In this document: positions 40,487 through 49,523 of the stretch, piece by piece | Numbering within the stretch: position 1 is the stretch's first letter | Layout: every line of letters starts with the position of its first letter | DNA from: Candidatus Lindowbacteria bacterium RIFCSPLOWO2_12_FULL_62_27 | Lineage (GTDB): Bacteria; Lindowbacteria; 2-12-FULL-62-27 | Length of the DNA stretch: 64,000 nt | Reading direction: 5' to 3' | Assembly (NCBI GenBank): GCA_001784175.1 | Contig: MFPR01000043.1 | Location: forward strand, 62,001-126,000 | Made by a program: the position numbers and the translations under genes | The notes under the pieces: model-generated | Seen by the model: only the letters and a program-made list of their open reading frames with translations | Told to the model about the DNA's origin: nothing | The model's database searches: none

Positions 40487-40939
40487 ATGAAACGGTTTTT
40501 AGCGGCGGTTTTCGCTCTCACGCTCTTCATTGCGGTTTCCGGGCCGGCGTGGGCCGACGAGAAGAAGGAGTCCGGCAAGAAAGATGAGGCGGCGGAAGGG
40601 TCGTCCAGGAAAAAAGGCAAAGGCGACAAGGAAAAATCAAAGTCCTTCACCGGAAAAATCAAGGCCATGGACGCGAAGAACAGGACGGTGACGCTCACCA
40701 AGAAATCAAAGGGCGTCGAGTCGGAAGCGGTGATCGTGATCAAGGATTCGACCACCTTCAAGAATGTCAAGGCGTTCGCGGATCTGAAAGTCGGCGATCG
40801 CATCGGCGTCAAGTACATGGAAGAAGGCGGCAAGAAGGTGGCCAAGTCCGTCGAGTTCAAGATCAACAAGGGAAAAGGCAAGGGACACGGACACCACAAG
40901 AAAAAGAAAGACAAGGAAAAAGAGGACGACGACGAGTAG
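40487..40939 (+). CDS. Secreted Lys-rich protein of unknown function
   Basis: Signal peptide MKRFLAAVFALTLFIAVSGPAWA; central beta-type segment; Lys/His-rich tail. Confidence 0.7.
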   Translation: MKRFLAAVFALTLFIAVSGPAWADEKKESGKKDEAAEGSSRKKGKGDKEKSKSFTGKIKAMDAKNRTVTLTKKSKGVESEAVIVIKDSTTFKNVKAFADLKVGDRIGVKYMEEGGKKVAKSVEFKINKGKGKGHGHHKKKKDKEKEDDDE

Positions 40940-40948
40940 GCTCGACCT

Positions 40949-42844
40949 TTAGCGGGCCGGGAACTGGATATCCGCCACCGGGAACGTCCGGGCCCACGTA
41001 TAAAGGAACAGGAGATTCCACAGCCGCTGGTCGTTTTTGCGCCGGCCTTCCAGATGATCCCGGAGAAACAGGCGGGCGGCGTCCGGTTGAAGAATCGATC
41101 GGAGCGCGTCCGGCGGTCGGTCGAGCGCTTCCTGGGCGAATGATCGGAGTTCCCGCCGGAACCAGTGTTCCAGCGGCACGCCGAACCCCATTTTCCCGCG
41201 CCGCCGCACATCGGGCGGCATGAGGTCCTTGAAAGCCGTTTTCAGCAGATCTTTCTTTCTCATCCCCCGCATTTTCAGTTCCGGCGGCAGCGACATCGCG
41301 AATTCAATGATCTGGTGATCGAGAAACGCCGAGCGCGTTTCAAGGGAGTTGGCCATCGACGCGATGTCGACTTTGACCAGGATGTCCTCCGGCAGGTACG
41401 TGTGAATGTCCAGGCAGGACAGCGCCTGCAAGAGCGGCGCGCTGGCCGGAAAGAAATCATTCAGGTAGCGCTCAGCCGCCGAGCCTCGCTCGTTTTCTCC
41501 TGTGAGCCGCCGGCCGTGTTCTGGCAAATAGAGGCGCGCCTTGTCATCGGGCGTGAAATGCGACACGGCGTCCAGGTAGCTGCGGATCGTGGGCCGGCCG
41601 CTCATCTGAAGCAGCCGGGCGGCCTGGCGGGCGCGCTTGTGACGAAGGAGGCGCAGCACGCCGATGCCGGCGGCGCGGAGCCACGAGGGGCAGAGGCCCA
41701 GGATGGGCATCAGGCGCATGGCGAGGTAGCGGTTGTAGCCGAGAAACCCCTCGTCCCCGCCGTCGCCCGAAAGCGCCACCGTCACGTGCTTGCGCGTTTC
41801 CCGGCAGAGATAGTAGGTCGGAATCGCGGAACTGTCGGCGTAGGGCTCGCCGTAGTGCCGGACGAGTGTCGGTAAAAGCTCGATGGCGTCCGGTTTTACG
41901 ACGAACTCGTGGTGTTCCGTCCCGTGAAGTTTTGCTGCCGCGCGGGCATGATGGAGTTCGGAATAATCGGACTCCTCAAACCCGATCGAAAACGTCTTGA
42001 CCGGCCGGGTCGAACAGCGGGCCATCAGGCCCACCGTGATGGTCGAGTCGATCCCTCCTGAGAGAAACGCGCCCAGCGGAACGTCCGAGATCATCCGGAT
42101 CCGCACGGCCTCCAGCATTTTTTCGCGGAGCTGCCGGATCGCCTCCGGCCGCAAGATCGGGCGGACCGCGGGGGAGAGAAACCAGTACCGCTCCACGCGT
42201 TCGATGCGGCCGTTCCGGGCGATCAGGAAGTGAGCCGGCGGAAGCTTGCGGACGGTCGCGTAGATGCTGCGGGGCGCGGGAACGTATTGCAGCGAGAGAT
42301 ACAGGTCAAGCGCCTCAAGGTCCAATACGGGCCGGACGGCCGGCGCGGCCAGCATCGCGTGCAGTTCTGAGGCGAAGAAGAGGCCTGCGGGGGTTTCGGC
42401 ATAATACAGGGGTTTGACGCCGAGCCGGTCGCGCGCGAGAAAGAGCGTTCCGTCCCGCGCATCGTAAATCGCGAACGCGAACATCCCGCGCAACCGGTCG
42501 ACCATCTTCGGGCCGAGTTCCTCCCACAGGTGAACGAGCACCTCCGTGTCGGACTTCGTGGCCATCCGGTGCCCGCGGGCGAGGAGTTCCTGCCGGAGTT
42601 CGAGGAAATTATAAATTTCGCCGTTGAAGATCACCTGGACCGAGCCGTCCTCGTTGCCCTGCGGCTGTTTGCCCGTGCTGAGATCGATGATGCTCAGCCG
42701 CCGGTGCGCCAGGCCCACGCGGCGGTCGATGAAGAAACCGTCCTCGTCGGGACCGCGGTGAACCAGCCGCGCCGCCATCTCGCGGAGAACCTCCCGCGCA
42801 TTTTCGGGTTCCCGTGTCCACTGCCAGCCGGCGATGCCGCACAT
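40949..42844 (-). CDS. asnB: Asparagine synthetase (glutamine-hydrolysing)
   Basis: MCGIAGW class II GATase N-terminus; HRGPDEDGFF; GAFLSGGIDSTITVGLMA; SGDGGDEGFLGYNRY. Confidence 0.95.
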   Translation of the reverse strand: MCGIAGWQWTREPENAREVLREMAARLVHRGPDEDGFFIDRRVGLAHRRLSIIDLSTGKQPQGNEDGSVQVIFNGEIYNFLELRQELLARGHRMATKSDTEVLVHLWEELGPKMVDRLRGMFAFAIYDARDGTLFLARDRLGVKPLYYAETPAGLFFASELHAMLAAPAVRPVLDLEALDLYLSLQYVPAPRSIYATVRKLPPAHFLIARNGRIERVERYWFLSPAVRPILRPEAIRQLREKMLEAVRIRMISDVPLGAFLSGGIDSTITVGLMARCSTRPVKTFSIGFEESDYSELHHARAAAKLHGTEHHEFVVKPDAIELLPTLVRHYGEPYADSSAIPTYYLCRETRKHVTVALSGDGGDEGFLGYNRYLAMRLMPILGLCPSWLRAAGIGVLRLLRHKRARQAARLLQMSGRPTIRSYLDAVSHFTPDDKARLYLPEHGRRLTGENERGSAAERYLNDFFPASAPLLQALSCLDIHTYLPEDILVKVDIASMANSLETRSAFLDHQIIEFAMSLPPELKMRGMRKKDLLKTAFKDLMPPDVRRRGKMGFGVPLEHWFRRELRSFAQEALDRPPDALRSILQPDAARLFLRDHLEGRRKNDQRLWNLLFLYTWARTFPVADIQFPAR

Positions 42845-43284
42845 GATGAGGAAGGCTTTACAAGCCCACCGCCGCCGGGTCAAGAGACATTATGTCAACT
42901 GGCGCTTGATGCGGAAAAATGAAAAATACCCACGGATTCCCCTAATTTATTCCAGCGGGATACCGAAGAGGATGAATAGAGACAAGGATTCGACCAACGC
43001 ACGGAGGCGGTCATACGGTCATGGGCAAAACACAAGGAACATCGGCGCATTCCTCAACACGCAATCCCAAAAACAGATGTGGCAGGACTTATTACTGCTC
43101 ATACTCCATCGGAGAATCATTTCATTATCCAAGTCGCCCGCATCCCTCGCCGGCCCGGCGTTCGGCTGAGGGGGCGGGCGCAGATTTTCCTCAGTCTGCG
43201 GCTCCGAGTGGAGAGGTCCCCAATGCGGGATCTGAATCGAAGACAGCGGCCCTCGGGGCGGCTGTCTCCAGTAGGTGACGTCCC

Positions 43285-43446
43285 ATGCAAACAGCTCCTG
43301 TGACGCTCGCCGATATCAGTGCCCGGTACTACAGCATGGCGCAACAGATTGAACCATCCGCCATGCCGGCGCCGGGCTCGATAGCGGTTAAAGGCACGAG
43401 CGCACCGGACGTTGGGCGCGGCACCCTCGTAGACACGTACGTGTAA
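43285..43446 (+). CDS. Candidate 53-aa small ORF
   Basis: MQTAPVTLADISARYYSMAQQIEPSAMPAPGSIAVKGTSAPDVGRGTLVDTYV*; SD-like AGGTGA 43273-43278, 6 nt upstream of ATG; long hairpin terminator about 70 nt downstream. Confidence 0.35.
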   Translation: MQTAPVTLADISARYYSMAQQIEPSAMPAPGSIAVKGTSAPDVGRGTLVDTYV

Positions 43447-43515
43447 GACCAGTGTCACACGCACTTTAGTCTTATAGGGCCCGCCCGATGTCAGGGCGCC
43501 CAAAGTTAGGAACCG

Positions 43516-43584
43516 GTTACAAGCTCTCAAGCCGCGGGACCGGACGCAATCCGGCCCGTGGCTTGAAGCTTGTAACTTTTTTTT
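43516..43584 (+). terminator. Long Rho-independent terminator-like hairpin with T8
   Basis: GTTACAAGCT-c-TCAAGCC-g-CGGG-a-CCGG [ACGCAAT] CCGG-CCCG-t-GGCTTGA-AGCTTGTAAC followed by TTTTTTTT. Confidence 0.85.
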
Positions 43585-43599
43585 ATCCAGGGATGGATT

Positions 43600-43665
43600 A
43601 TCCCTGTTGCCCCAGGGTCAGGATTTGCCATGGACGGCAAATCCGCCATCTCAAGCAACAGGGAT
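43600..43665. repeat. Nested inverted repeat immediately 3' of deoB
   Basis: Outer arms ATCCCTGTTGC/GCAACAGGGAT (11 bp); inner arms GGATTTGCC/GGCAAATCC (9 bp). Confidence 0.75.
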
Positions 43666-43678
43666 CACCGGCCCCGTG

Positions 43679-44857
43679 TCATATATCTGCAAGGAAACTC
43701 TTCGCGCCGGTCCAGCCTTCAATCGAAAAATTTTCCGCGACGGTCTGTCCGATGTCCCAGAATCCCTGCCGCACGCCGAGATCGACCAGGCGGGTGAGGC
43801 GGGGGTGCCAGGCCAGGAGCGGCACCAGTTCCCGGGAATGGTCGGTCGAGGGCGTGGTGGGATCGTTGCCGTGGTCCGCGGTCAGCACCGCCAGGTCGTC
43901 CTCCCGAAGGCGCTTCTGAAAGCCGGCCAACTGCGCGTCGAACTCCTCCAGCGCCGCCACGAATCCCCGCACGTCGTTGCGGTGGCCGTACAGCATGTCG
44001 AAATCGACGAGATTCAAAAACGCCATGCCTCGAAACGCGCGGCCCGCCAGGTCCGATAGATGGGCCATCCCCTCCGCGTTGCTTTCCATGGGGAAATGAC
44101 CGGTCAAGCCGCACCCGGCGAAGATGTCCTGGATTTTGCCGATCCCCAGAACCTCCAGGCCCGCGGATTTCATGCGGTCCAACAGCGTCTGGCGCGGCGG
44201 CTCGACGGAAAAATCATGCCGGTGCGGCGTGCGCTTGAAATTCCCTGTGTTCCCGACAAACGGCCGCGCGATCACGCGGCCGACCCGGTGTTTTCCGGTG
44301 AGCATCTGCCGGGCGGTCCGGCAGATCTCGTACAGCGTATCGAGAGGAATGATGTCCTCGTGCGCGGCGATCTGAAACACGCTGTCGGCCGACGTGTAAA
44401 CGATCGGCCGGCCGGTCCGCACATGTTCTTCTCCGAGTTCGGCGATGATCTCCGTGCCTGACGCCGCCTTGTTGCCCAGGATCCTTCGGCCGATCGCCTC
44501 CTCAAACGGCCGGATCACTTCGGCCGGAAACCCGTTGGGATAGGTCGGAAAGGATTCTTCGACCACGACACCCGCCATCTCCCAGTGACCGCTGGTCGTG
44601 TCCTTGTTGACCGATTTCTCCACCATCACACCGTGCGCGCCCGCGCGGGCCCTCGCCGCATCGACGCCCTCGATCCGGCCCAGACGGCCCAACCCCATGC
44701 GCTCCAGCGTCGGCAGGCGCAGTCCGCCCACGGCCCGGGCCATGTTGCCGAGCGTGTCGGAGCCTGTGTCGCCAAAGGCGGCCGCGTCGGGCGCCTCTCC
44801 ACATCCGACGCCGTCGAGAACGATCAGAAAAATCCGGTTAAAGCGCTGCGCGTTCAT
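43679..44857 (-). CDS. deoB: Phosphopentomutase
   Basis: RIFLIVLDGVGCGEAPDAAAFGDTGSDTLGNMA; TTSGHWEMAGV; VNLVDFDMLYGHRNDVRGF; LTADHGNDPTTPSTDHSRELVPLL. Confidence 0.96.
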   Translation of the reverse strand: MNAQRFNRIFLIVLDGVGCGEAPDAAAFGDTGSDTLGNMARAVGGLRLPTLERMGLGRLGRIEGVDAARARAGAHGVMVEKSVNKDTTSGHWEMAGVVVEESFPTYPNGFPAEVIRPFEEAIGRRILGNKAASGTEIIAELGEEHVRTGRPIVYTSADSVFQIAAHEDIIPLDTLYEICRTARQMLTGKHRVGRVIARPFVGNTGNFKRTPHRHDFSVEPPRQTLLDRMKSAGLEVLGIGKIQDIFAGCGLTGHFPMESNAEGMAHLSDLAGRAFRGMAFLNLVDFDMLYGHRNDVRGFVAALEEFDAQLAGFQKRLREDDLAVLTADHGNDPTTPSTDHSRELVPLLAWHPRLTRLVDLGVRQGFWDIGQTVAENFSIEGWTGAKSFLADI

Positions 44858-44905
44858 TGAGCCGGCAGAATATCAGAAACCGTGTGGGGTGAGAAGGTGG
44901 GGAGG

Positions 44906-45913
44906 TTACAGCGAGGAGAGTTCCTGCTTGAGCTGCGATCCGACCTTTTCGATCAGAGAAAAAATGTCCGCGCGGTCGCCTTCCACCTTGAACTCGCGCA
45001 GCGCCGACATGCTCGGCGAGAGAAACCAGGTGGTGACGATCAGCCGCTCGCCGGCCTCCTGAAATTCGCCGGTGATGATCAGATCCGCCGCCAGGCCGGA
45101 ATCCTTGAACCAGGCCGGATCGAACGTGACGTCCGTCCGGTCCCGGTCGAGCATCTGTACGGACTTGACCTCAATGATGTCGAACTTCAAAATGTTGGCG
45201 ATGCCGCGTTCCAACCATGCGAACTGCGCCCCGGCGGTCTTGTCCTTGTAATTGAACAGTGCCACCTTCCGCCCGCCGGCGGACCAGGATTTTGCCGGCT
45301 GGGCCTCGGGCGCGGCCGGCTTCCAATCCGGCTTTGCGGGCTCCGCGGCCATCGGTTTGTCGCTTCTGGGCGCGGCGGCCGGTGTCGCGCGCGCCGGAGC
45401 GGGCGCAGAGGTCGAACCGCCCAGTGGTTTGAGTCTGGGCGCCGACGACGATATCGAAGGCGCCGGCGGCGGGGTGATCGCGGGCTTGGGCGTTGCGGGC
45501 GCCGCCGGCGTCTGCCACGGCAACGGCGCCGGCGCCGCAGAAGGCGGCGTTGCGGCCGGCGCCGCCGGCCACGAAGCCGACGGCGTGGTCGCCGCCGGCC
45601 ACGAGGCGGCCGGCGCGGTGGGCGCCCACCCGCTCGGCGAGGCCGGCGCCGGCGCGGCGCGCTCCATCGACATTCCCGCAGTTTTGACGTCCGGCATCAC
45701 TTTTTGAAACTGGATTTTCCCGCCCCACTCGCCCTGGTTGAGCAGCACGACAAACCCGTCGGGCGCGGACGGCGACGACATCAGGACGTCGGGTTTCCCG
45801 TCCCCGTTGAAATCGGCTACGAACAATTCGGCGGATACAGGGGCCGCCGCCACCCACATGACGAGCGCCGCGGCCAAACGTGTCACCTTCGTGGAACTGC
45901 CCTCCCTCTCCAT
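44906..45913 (-). CDS. Secreted protein: FG-GAP/VCBS-like unit, long Ala/Pro linker, C-terminal CsgG/FlgO-like domain
   Basis: FVADFNGDGKPDVLMSS; low-complexity APAASWPAATTP...; C-terminal KVALFNYKDKTAGAQFAWLERGIANILKFDIIEVKSVQMLDRD. Confidence 0.6.
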   Translation of the reverse strand: MEREGSSTKVTRLAAALVMWVAAAPVSAELFVADFNGDGKPDVLMSSPSAPDGFVVLLNQGEWGGKIQFQKVMPDVKTAGMSMERAAPAPASPSGWAPTAPAASWPAATTPSASWPAAPAATPPSAAPAPLPWQTPAAPATPKPAITPPPAPSISSSAPRLKPLGGSTSAPAPARATPAAAPRSDKPMAAEPAKPDWKPAAPEAQPAKSWSAGGRKVALFNYKDKTAGAQFAWLERGIANILKFDIIEVKSVQMLDRDRTDVTFDPAWFKDSGLAADLIITGEFQEAGERLIVTTWFLSPSMSALREFKVEGDRADIFSLIEKVGSQLKQELSSL

Positions 45914-45959
45914 GCGGGAAGATATTAACGTGACCGGCAGTGGAAAGTCAAGGAAATAC

Positions 45960-48806
45960 TCACCGATTGTCCAGTTCCTCCAGCGAGGCCTGCGCGAGCT
46001 GGCGATAGGGGTCGCCGGGCGGGGCATCCCGCAGAATCGCTGAAAAATAATCTCTGGCCCCCCTCGCGTCCTTCGCTGCCTTCGCCAGAAGGCCCAGCCG
46101 GTAGGCGGCCGGCGCAAATTCCCCGTGGTCCCGGAGGGCCGACCGGTACGCCTCGACGGCCTCCTTGGCGCGGCCCTGATTTTCCAAGAGCCGGCCCAGG
46201 AAAAATTTGCCGCGCGGCGTTTTCGCCGAAACCTGCCGCACGATCTGCTCGCCCTGTTCGGGCGACTTGCTCACGGCGAGGGCCATGCCCCATGCGAGAA
46301 TCAGCTCCGAAGGATCCGAGCCGGGACCCGCCTTGTCCAGATGGGCCAGCGCCCGCAGCGGCTCGCCGAGGATCAGCGCGAGCTGGCCAAGCTTGAGATT
46401 CGCCGGGACGCTCCAGTCCGGAAACTTGGCGGCGGTCCGCAGGGACTCGCGCGCGAGATCGTAGAGACCGAGTTTGAGGTACGCCGCCCCTTTGAGATAG
46501 TGCGCCTCCGGTGCGTCGGCGCGCCGCAGAAGGTCGTCGCAGAGGTCGATCAGCGCCTCGTGGTCATCCGCCGCGAACCGGCGCCGCGCCGCGCTCAGGA
46601 TCGATTCGTTCCATTCCTCCTGAATTTTTTTTCTCCGGCCCTCCGGCCGCTCAGGTTCGCCCAGCACCGTCCTGAGCAGCCGCGGATTCAGTTTCGCGAG
46701 CCGTTCCGTCCGGCCTCGTTCCGCTTCCAGAACGGCCTCGAACAGGCCGCCGCGTGGAACCAGTTGGAAGGCCTCGTCAATCTGGCCGGCCCGGAACCAG
46801 TACCATGCGGTTTGCATGCGGTCCTGATCCGCTTCGGCGCATTTCTCCATCCAGCCGGCCGCCATTTCCCATTCGGCGCGGCCCGCATGCAGCCGGGCCA
46901 GCGCGCGGCACACTTCCTTGGATTTGGGGTCCAGCTTCGTCAGCGCCTCGATGGACCGGCCGGCGTCGCCGGATTGCTCGAGCAGCCGCGCCAACCCCAG
47001 GGCCGCCTCTTCGTTGTTCGGCCGCGCGGTCAGCGCAAGCCGAAACGCGGATTCGGCCGCGGCCCGGTGGCCCAGCGCAAGCTCCAATTCGCCGAGGAGC
47101 GCATAGGCCTCGGGCGTTTCGTGGACGAGCGATCTCAGGGCGGCGGAAAGTTTGTCGGATTCGGCGAAGTCCCGGGCTTTCAATTTTTCCCGGATCTTCG
47201 CCATCTGCTCCGCAACCGTCGCCGCCACGGCGCGGCCCGTCAGCGCCGGCTGCGCATACTGTCGGGCGGCCTCTTCGAGATTTCCCTCGGACATTGCAAG
47301 CTCGGCCGCGAGCGCGATCAGGTCCGGCGGCATCGGCGCGGTGCGCGGCCGGCCGCTCAGAGACTGGACCCATCGGCGGACCGGTTCGGTCTCTCCCAGC
47401 GCGAGCAGCCGGCGGCCCACCGCAAGGACAGGCCGGCGGTCCCAGAGTGCACGGACCTGCCCCGCATCCATTCGCTGCAGGGCGGCGACCGCGTCGCTCT
47501 CGCGGCCAAGGTCGATCGCCGTCCGCGCCGCGCCCCCCGTCGATTCCCGGGAAGACGGGTCGAGTCGCGATGCCAGCGCATAGCGGTCATGCGCCTCCTG
47601 CGCCCGACCGCGCGATTCCAATCGCCGGGCCCACGCGAGTTGTGCGAGCGGTGACTCCTGCAAAAGCCCTGCGGCTCGACGCAGCGTTTCATCCGGGATC
47701 CCCGCTCCGCGGTCGAGCCGCAACAACGCTCTTTCAACGTGAGTCGCCGCCTGTCGGCGGTCCGGTTCCGCCAGGCCGGCCTCGAGCGCCGCAAGATATT
47801 CCTCCAGAGATTCGGCCGTCTTTGCGCCTCGGTCCAGAATCTCCGCCCGCAGAAGCCGCGCGGCGCCGTCGTCGTAGCCGAGCCGGAAGGCCTCCCGCAG
47901 CGACACCAGCGCCTCGGCGTCCTGCCGGTCCTGCGCCTGAAGGCGCGCGAGGCGGTGGAGCAGCGCGGGATCGGTCCTCGCGCGATCGAAATTTTTTCTC
48001 AGATCCGCAACCAAGCCTTTCGCGCGGTCCCGCACGTTCCATTGTTCGAGCAGGGCCAGATACGTTTCCTGGAACCGGTAGACGTCGTCCGCCGGAAGGC
48101 TCTCCGTGTGGGACTTCAAATGTTCGAATGCCCGGTTCACCAGCCTGCGCCTGGGTTCCGTCATGGTGGCCACGGGCAGCCGGCCGGCGAGATCGATCAT
48201 CTGCCGGGCGGCCGTCGTCTGGTGGGACACGCTGCCGACCTCGATGAGCGTGGAAAGATCCCGGAAGCGCTCTTCCAGAAGCGTCGGGCTTTCCAGCGCC
48301 GCCGGCGTTCCGACGCCGACTATTTTGGCGAGGATGTCGGCGTTCTCTCTGAGGGATGGATGAAGGTTCAGCATCGAGCGGGCGGCGGCCCGGTCGCCTT
48401 TTTCAAGATAAATCTCCACCAGCCACCGCGCGATGTCCGGGTCCGACGGCGCGGCCCGGCGCAGATCCAGGAGCGTTTTGAGTTCGGTCGAAAGCGGCCG
48501 GCGCGCGCGGACCGACCGCAGATAGGATTTCTTGAGTTCGATCTCGGACAGGCCGGCCCGCGGCTGCCGCGCCGCCAGTTGCAGAGCCGTTTGGAATTCC
48601 TTTTCGGCCTGGGGCCACAGCGAATGCCGGGAGTAGGCCGCACCCAGCTCATAATGGAGCGCCGGAGAGTCCGGCGCCAGGATCAAGAGTCGCACCAGGG
48701 TCGACAGCGGCCGTCCGGCGGGCTCCGGGGCGCGAGGCTCGGCGGCGGAAATGACCGGCAGGCATAGAAAAAATGAAACGGCCAGTCCGATCATTTCACG
48801 ACCCAC
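45960..48806 (-). CDS. Large secreted/periplasmic TPR protein
   Basis: Signal-like N-terminus; many TPR-like units (EAYALLGELELALGHRAAAESAFRLALTARP, AHYLKGAAYLKLGLYDLARESLRTAAKFP). Confidence 0.8.
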   Translation of the reverse strand: MGREMIGLAVSFFLCLPVISAAEPRAPEPAGRPLSTLVRLLILAPDSPALHYELGAAYSRHSLWPQAEKEFQTALQLAARQPRAGLSEIELKKSYLRSVRARRPLSTELKTLLDLRRAAPSDPDIARWLVEIYLEKGDRAAARSMLNLHPSLRENADILAKIVGVGTPAALESPTLLEERFRDLSTLIEVGSVSHQTTAARQMIDLAGRLPVATMTEPRRRLVNRAFEHLKSHTESLPADDVYRFQETYLALLEQWNVRDRAKGLVADLRKNFDRARTDPALLHRLARLQAQDRQDAEALVSLREAFRLGYDDGAARLLRAEILDRGAKTAESLEEYLAALEAGLAEPDRRQAATHVERALLRLDRGAGIPDETLRRAAGLLQESPLAQLAWARRLESRGRAQEAHDRYALASRLDPSSRESTGGAARTAIDLGRESDAVAALQRMDAGQVRALWDRRPVLAVGRRLLALGETEPVRRWVQSLSGRPRTAPMPPDLIALAAELAMSEGNLEEAARQYAQPALTGRAVAATVAEQMAKIREKLKARDFAESDKLSAALRSLVHETPEAYALLGELELALGHRAAAESAFRLALTARPNNEEAALGLARLLEQSGDAGRSIEALTKLDPKSKEVCRALARLHAGRAEWEMAAGWMEKCAEADQDRMQTAWYWFRAGQIDEAFQLVPRGGLFEAVLEAERGRTERLAKLNPRLLRTVLGEPERPEGRRKKIQEEWNESILSAARRRFAADDHEALIDLCDDLLRRADAPEAHYLKGAAYLKLGLYDLARESLRTAAKFPDWSVPANLKLGQLALILGEPLRALAHLDKAGPGSDPSELILAWGMALAVSKSPEQGEQIVRQVSAKTPRGKFFLGRLLENQGRAKEAVEAYRSALRDHGEFAPAAYRLGLLAKAAKDARGARDYFSAILRDAPPGDPYRQLAQASLEELDNR

Positions 48807-49159
48807 AGTCTGTTTTCGAGGGATTCCGGCGAAACTTGCGCGAGAACTTTTTCGCCGGACCGGTACCTGTCCGGCGCCGGCCGGGTCTCAACAATTTGAA
48901 CGAACCGCCGGCCCTCCTCGTCCCATCGGAGCGCAAACCTGGCGCTTCGAGTGGGCCGGTAGGATCCGTCGAACCGCGCCGTCGCCTCAACGCGATTGAC
49001 CTTCGGCGCGAGCCTGACGATCCGGCCGACGGTCTCGCGGTCCCGCAGCACCGGATCGCCGTCGCGCAGGCCGTCGGCGGTGGAGAGGATCAGGTCGATC
49101 TCGAAAGCGCCGTCCGGCGAGTCGCCCGGCCGGCCGCCCGTGCATCCCGAAACCAGCAA
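48791..49159 (-). CDS. MCE/MlaD-like small lipoprotein
   Basis: Lipobox-like LVSGC; FEIDLILSTADGLRDGDPVLRDRETVGRIVRLAP resembles an MCE domain. Confidence 0.55.
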   Translation of the reverse strand: MLVSGCTGGRPGDSPDGAFEIDLILSTADGLRDGDPVLRDRETVGRIVRLAPKVNRVEATARFDGSYRPTRSARFALRWDEEGRRFVQIVETRPAPDRYRSGEKVLAQVSPESLENRLWVVK

Positions 49160-49187
49160 CCACAGGATCGCTGTCCCGAGGCGGAGG

Positions 49188-49520
49188 TCAGGCCGGGCGT
49201 TCCAGCAGAAGATAATATTTTCCTTCTTTCTCTGTTACCCGCACCGGCTCGCCCACCGTCAGGCTCTCCCGCGCGCGGTAGTCGCCGATCTCGCCGAGGA
49301 CGCGCAGGCCGCCGTCCAGCTCACAAATGCCGATCACCAGCGGCGGCGTGAACCCGTCCGGCGTCACGAAGAGGGTCGTGAAGGTTCTGAGTTTCCCGCG
49401 GCCTTCGATGTAGATCCGCTCCGTCCGGCCGCGGCAGGAGGAGCAGTGAGCCCGGACCGGGACGAACTGCTTGCGGCACTTTCCGCAAAAGGACGCTTCG
49501 AGGCGGGATGCCGGCTCCAA
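49188..49520 (-). CDS. DUF35 Zn-ribbon/OB-fold protein (thiolase partner)
   Basis: CGKCRKQFVPVRAHCSSCRGRTERIYIEGRGKLRTFTTLFVTPDGF. Confidence 0.88.
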   Translation of the reverse strand: MEPASRLEASFCGKCRKQFVPVRAHCSSCRGRTERIYIEGRGKLRTFTTLFVTPDGFTPPLVIGICELDGGLRVLGEIGDYRARESLTVGEPVRVTEKEGKYYLLLERPA

Positions 49521-49523
49521 CGG

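Noticed and set aside
43117-43530. 137-aa minus-strand ORF in the asnB-deoB gap as a possible mobile-element protein
   Set aside because: Composition is Arg/Ser-rich with no recognisable motif; the opposite-strand SD-preceded small ORF and terminator are a better-supported reading.
42845-43678. Intergenic region as tmRNA, RNase P RNA, 6S or SRP RNA
   Set aside because: I looked for hallmark sequences (e.g. GAGGAAAGTCCGG of RNase P, tRNA-like ends of tmRNA, GGTCAGG..GGAAGG..AGCAGCC of SRP RNA) and did not find them on either strand.
46125-47654. 509-aa and 497-aa plus-strand ORFs opposite the large TPR gene
   Set aside because: Shadow ORFs in high-GC sequence; no motif and biased composition.
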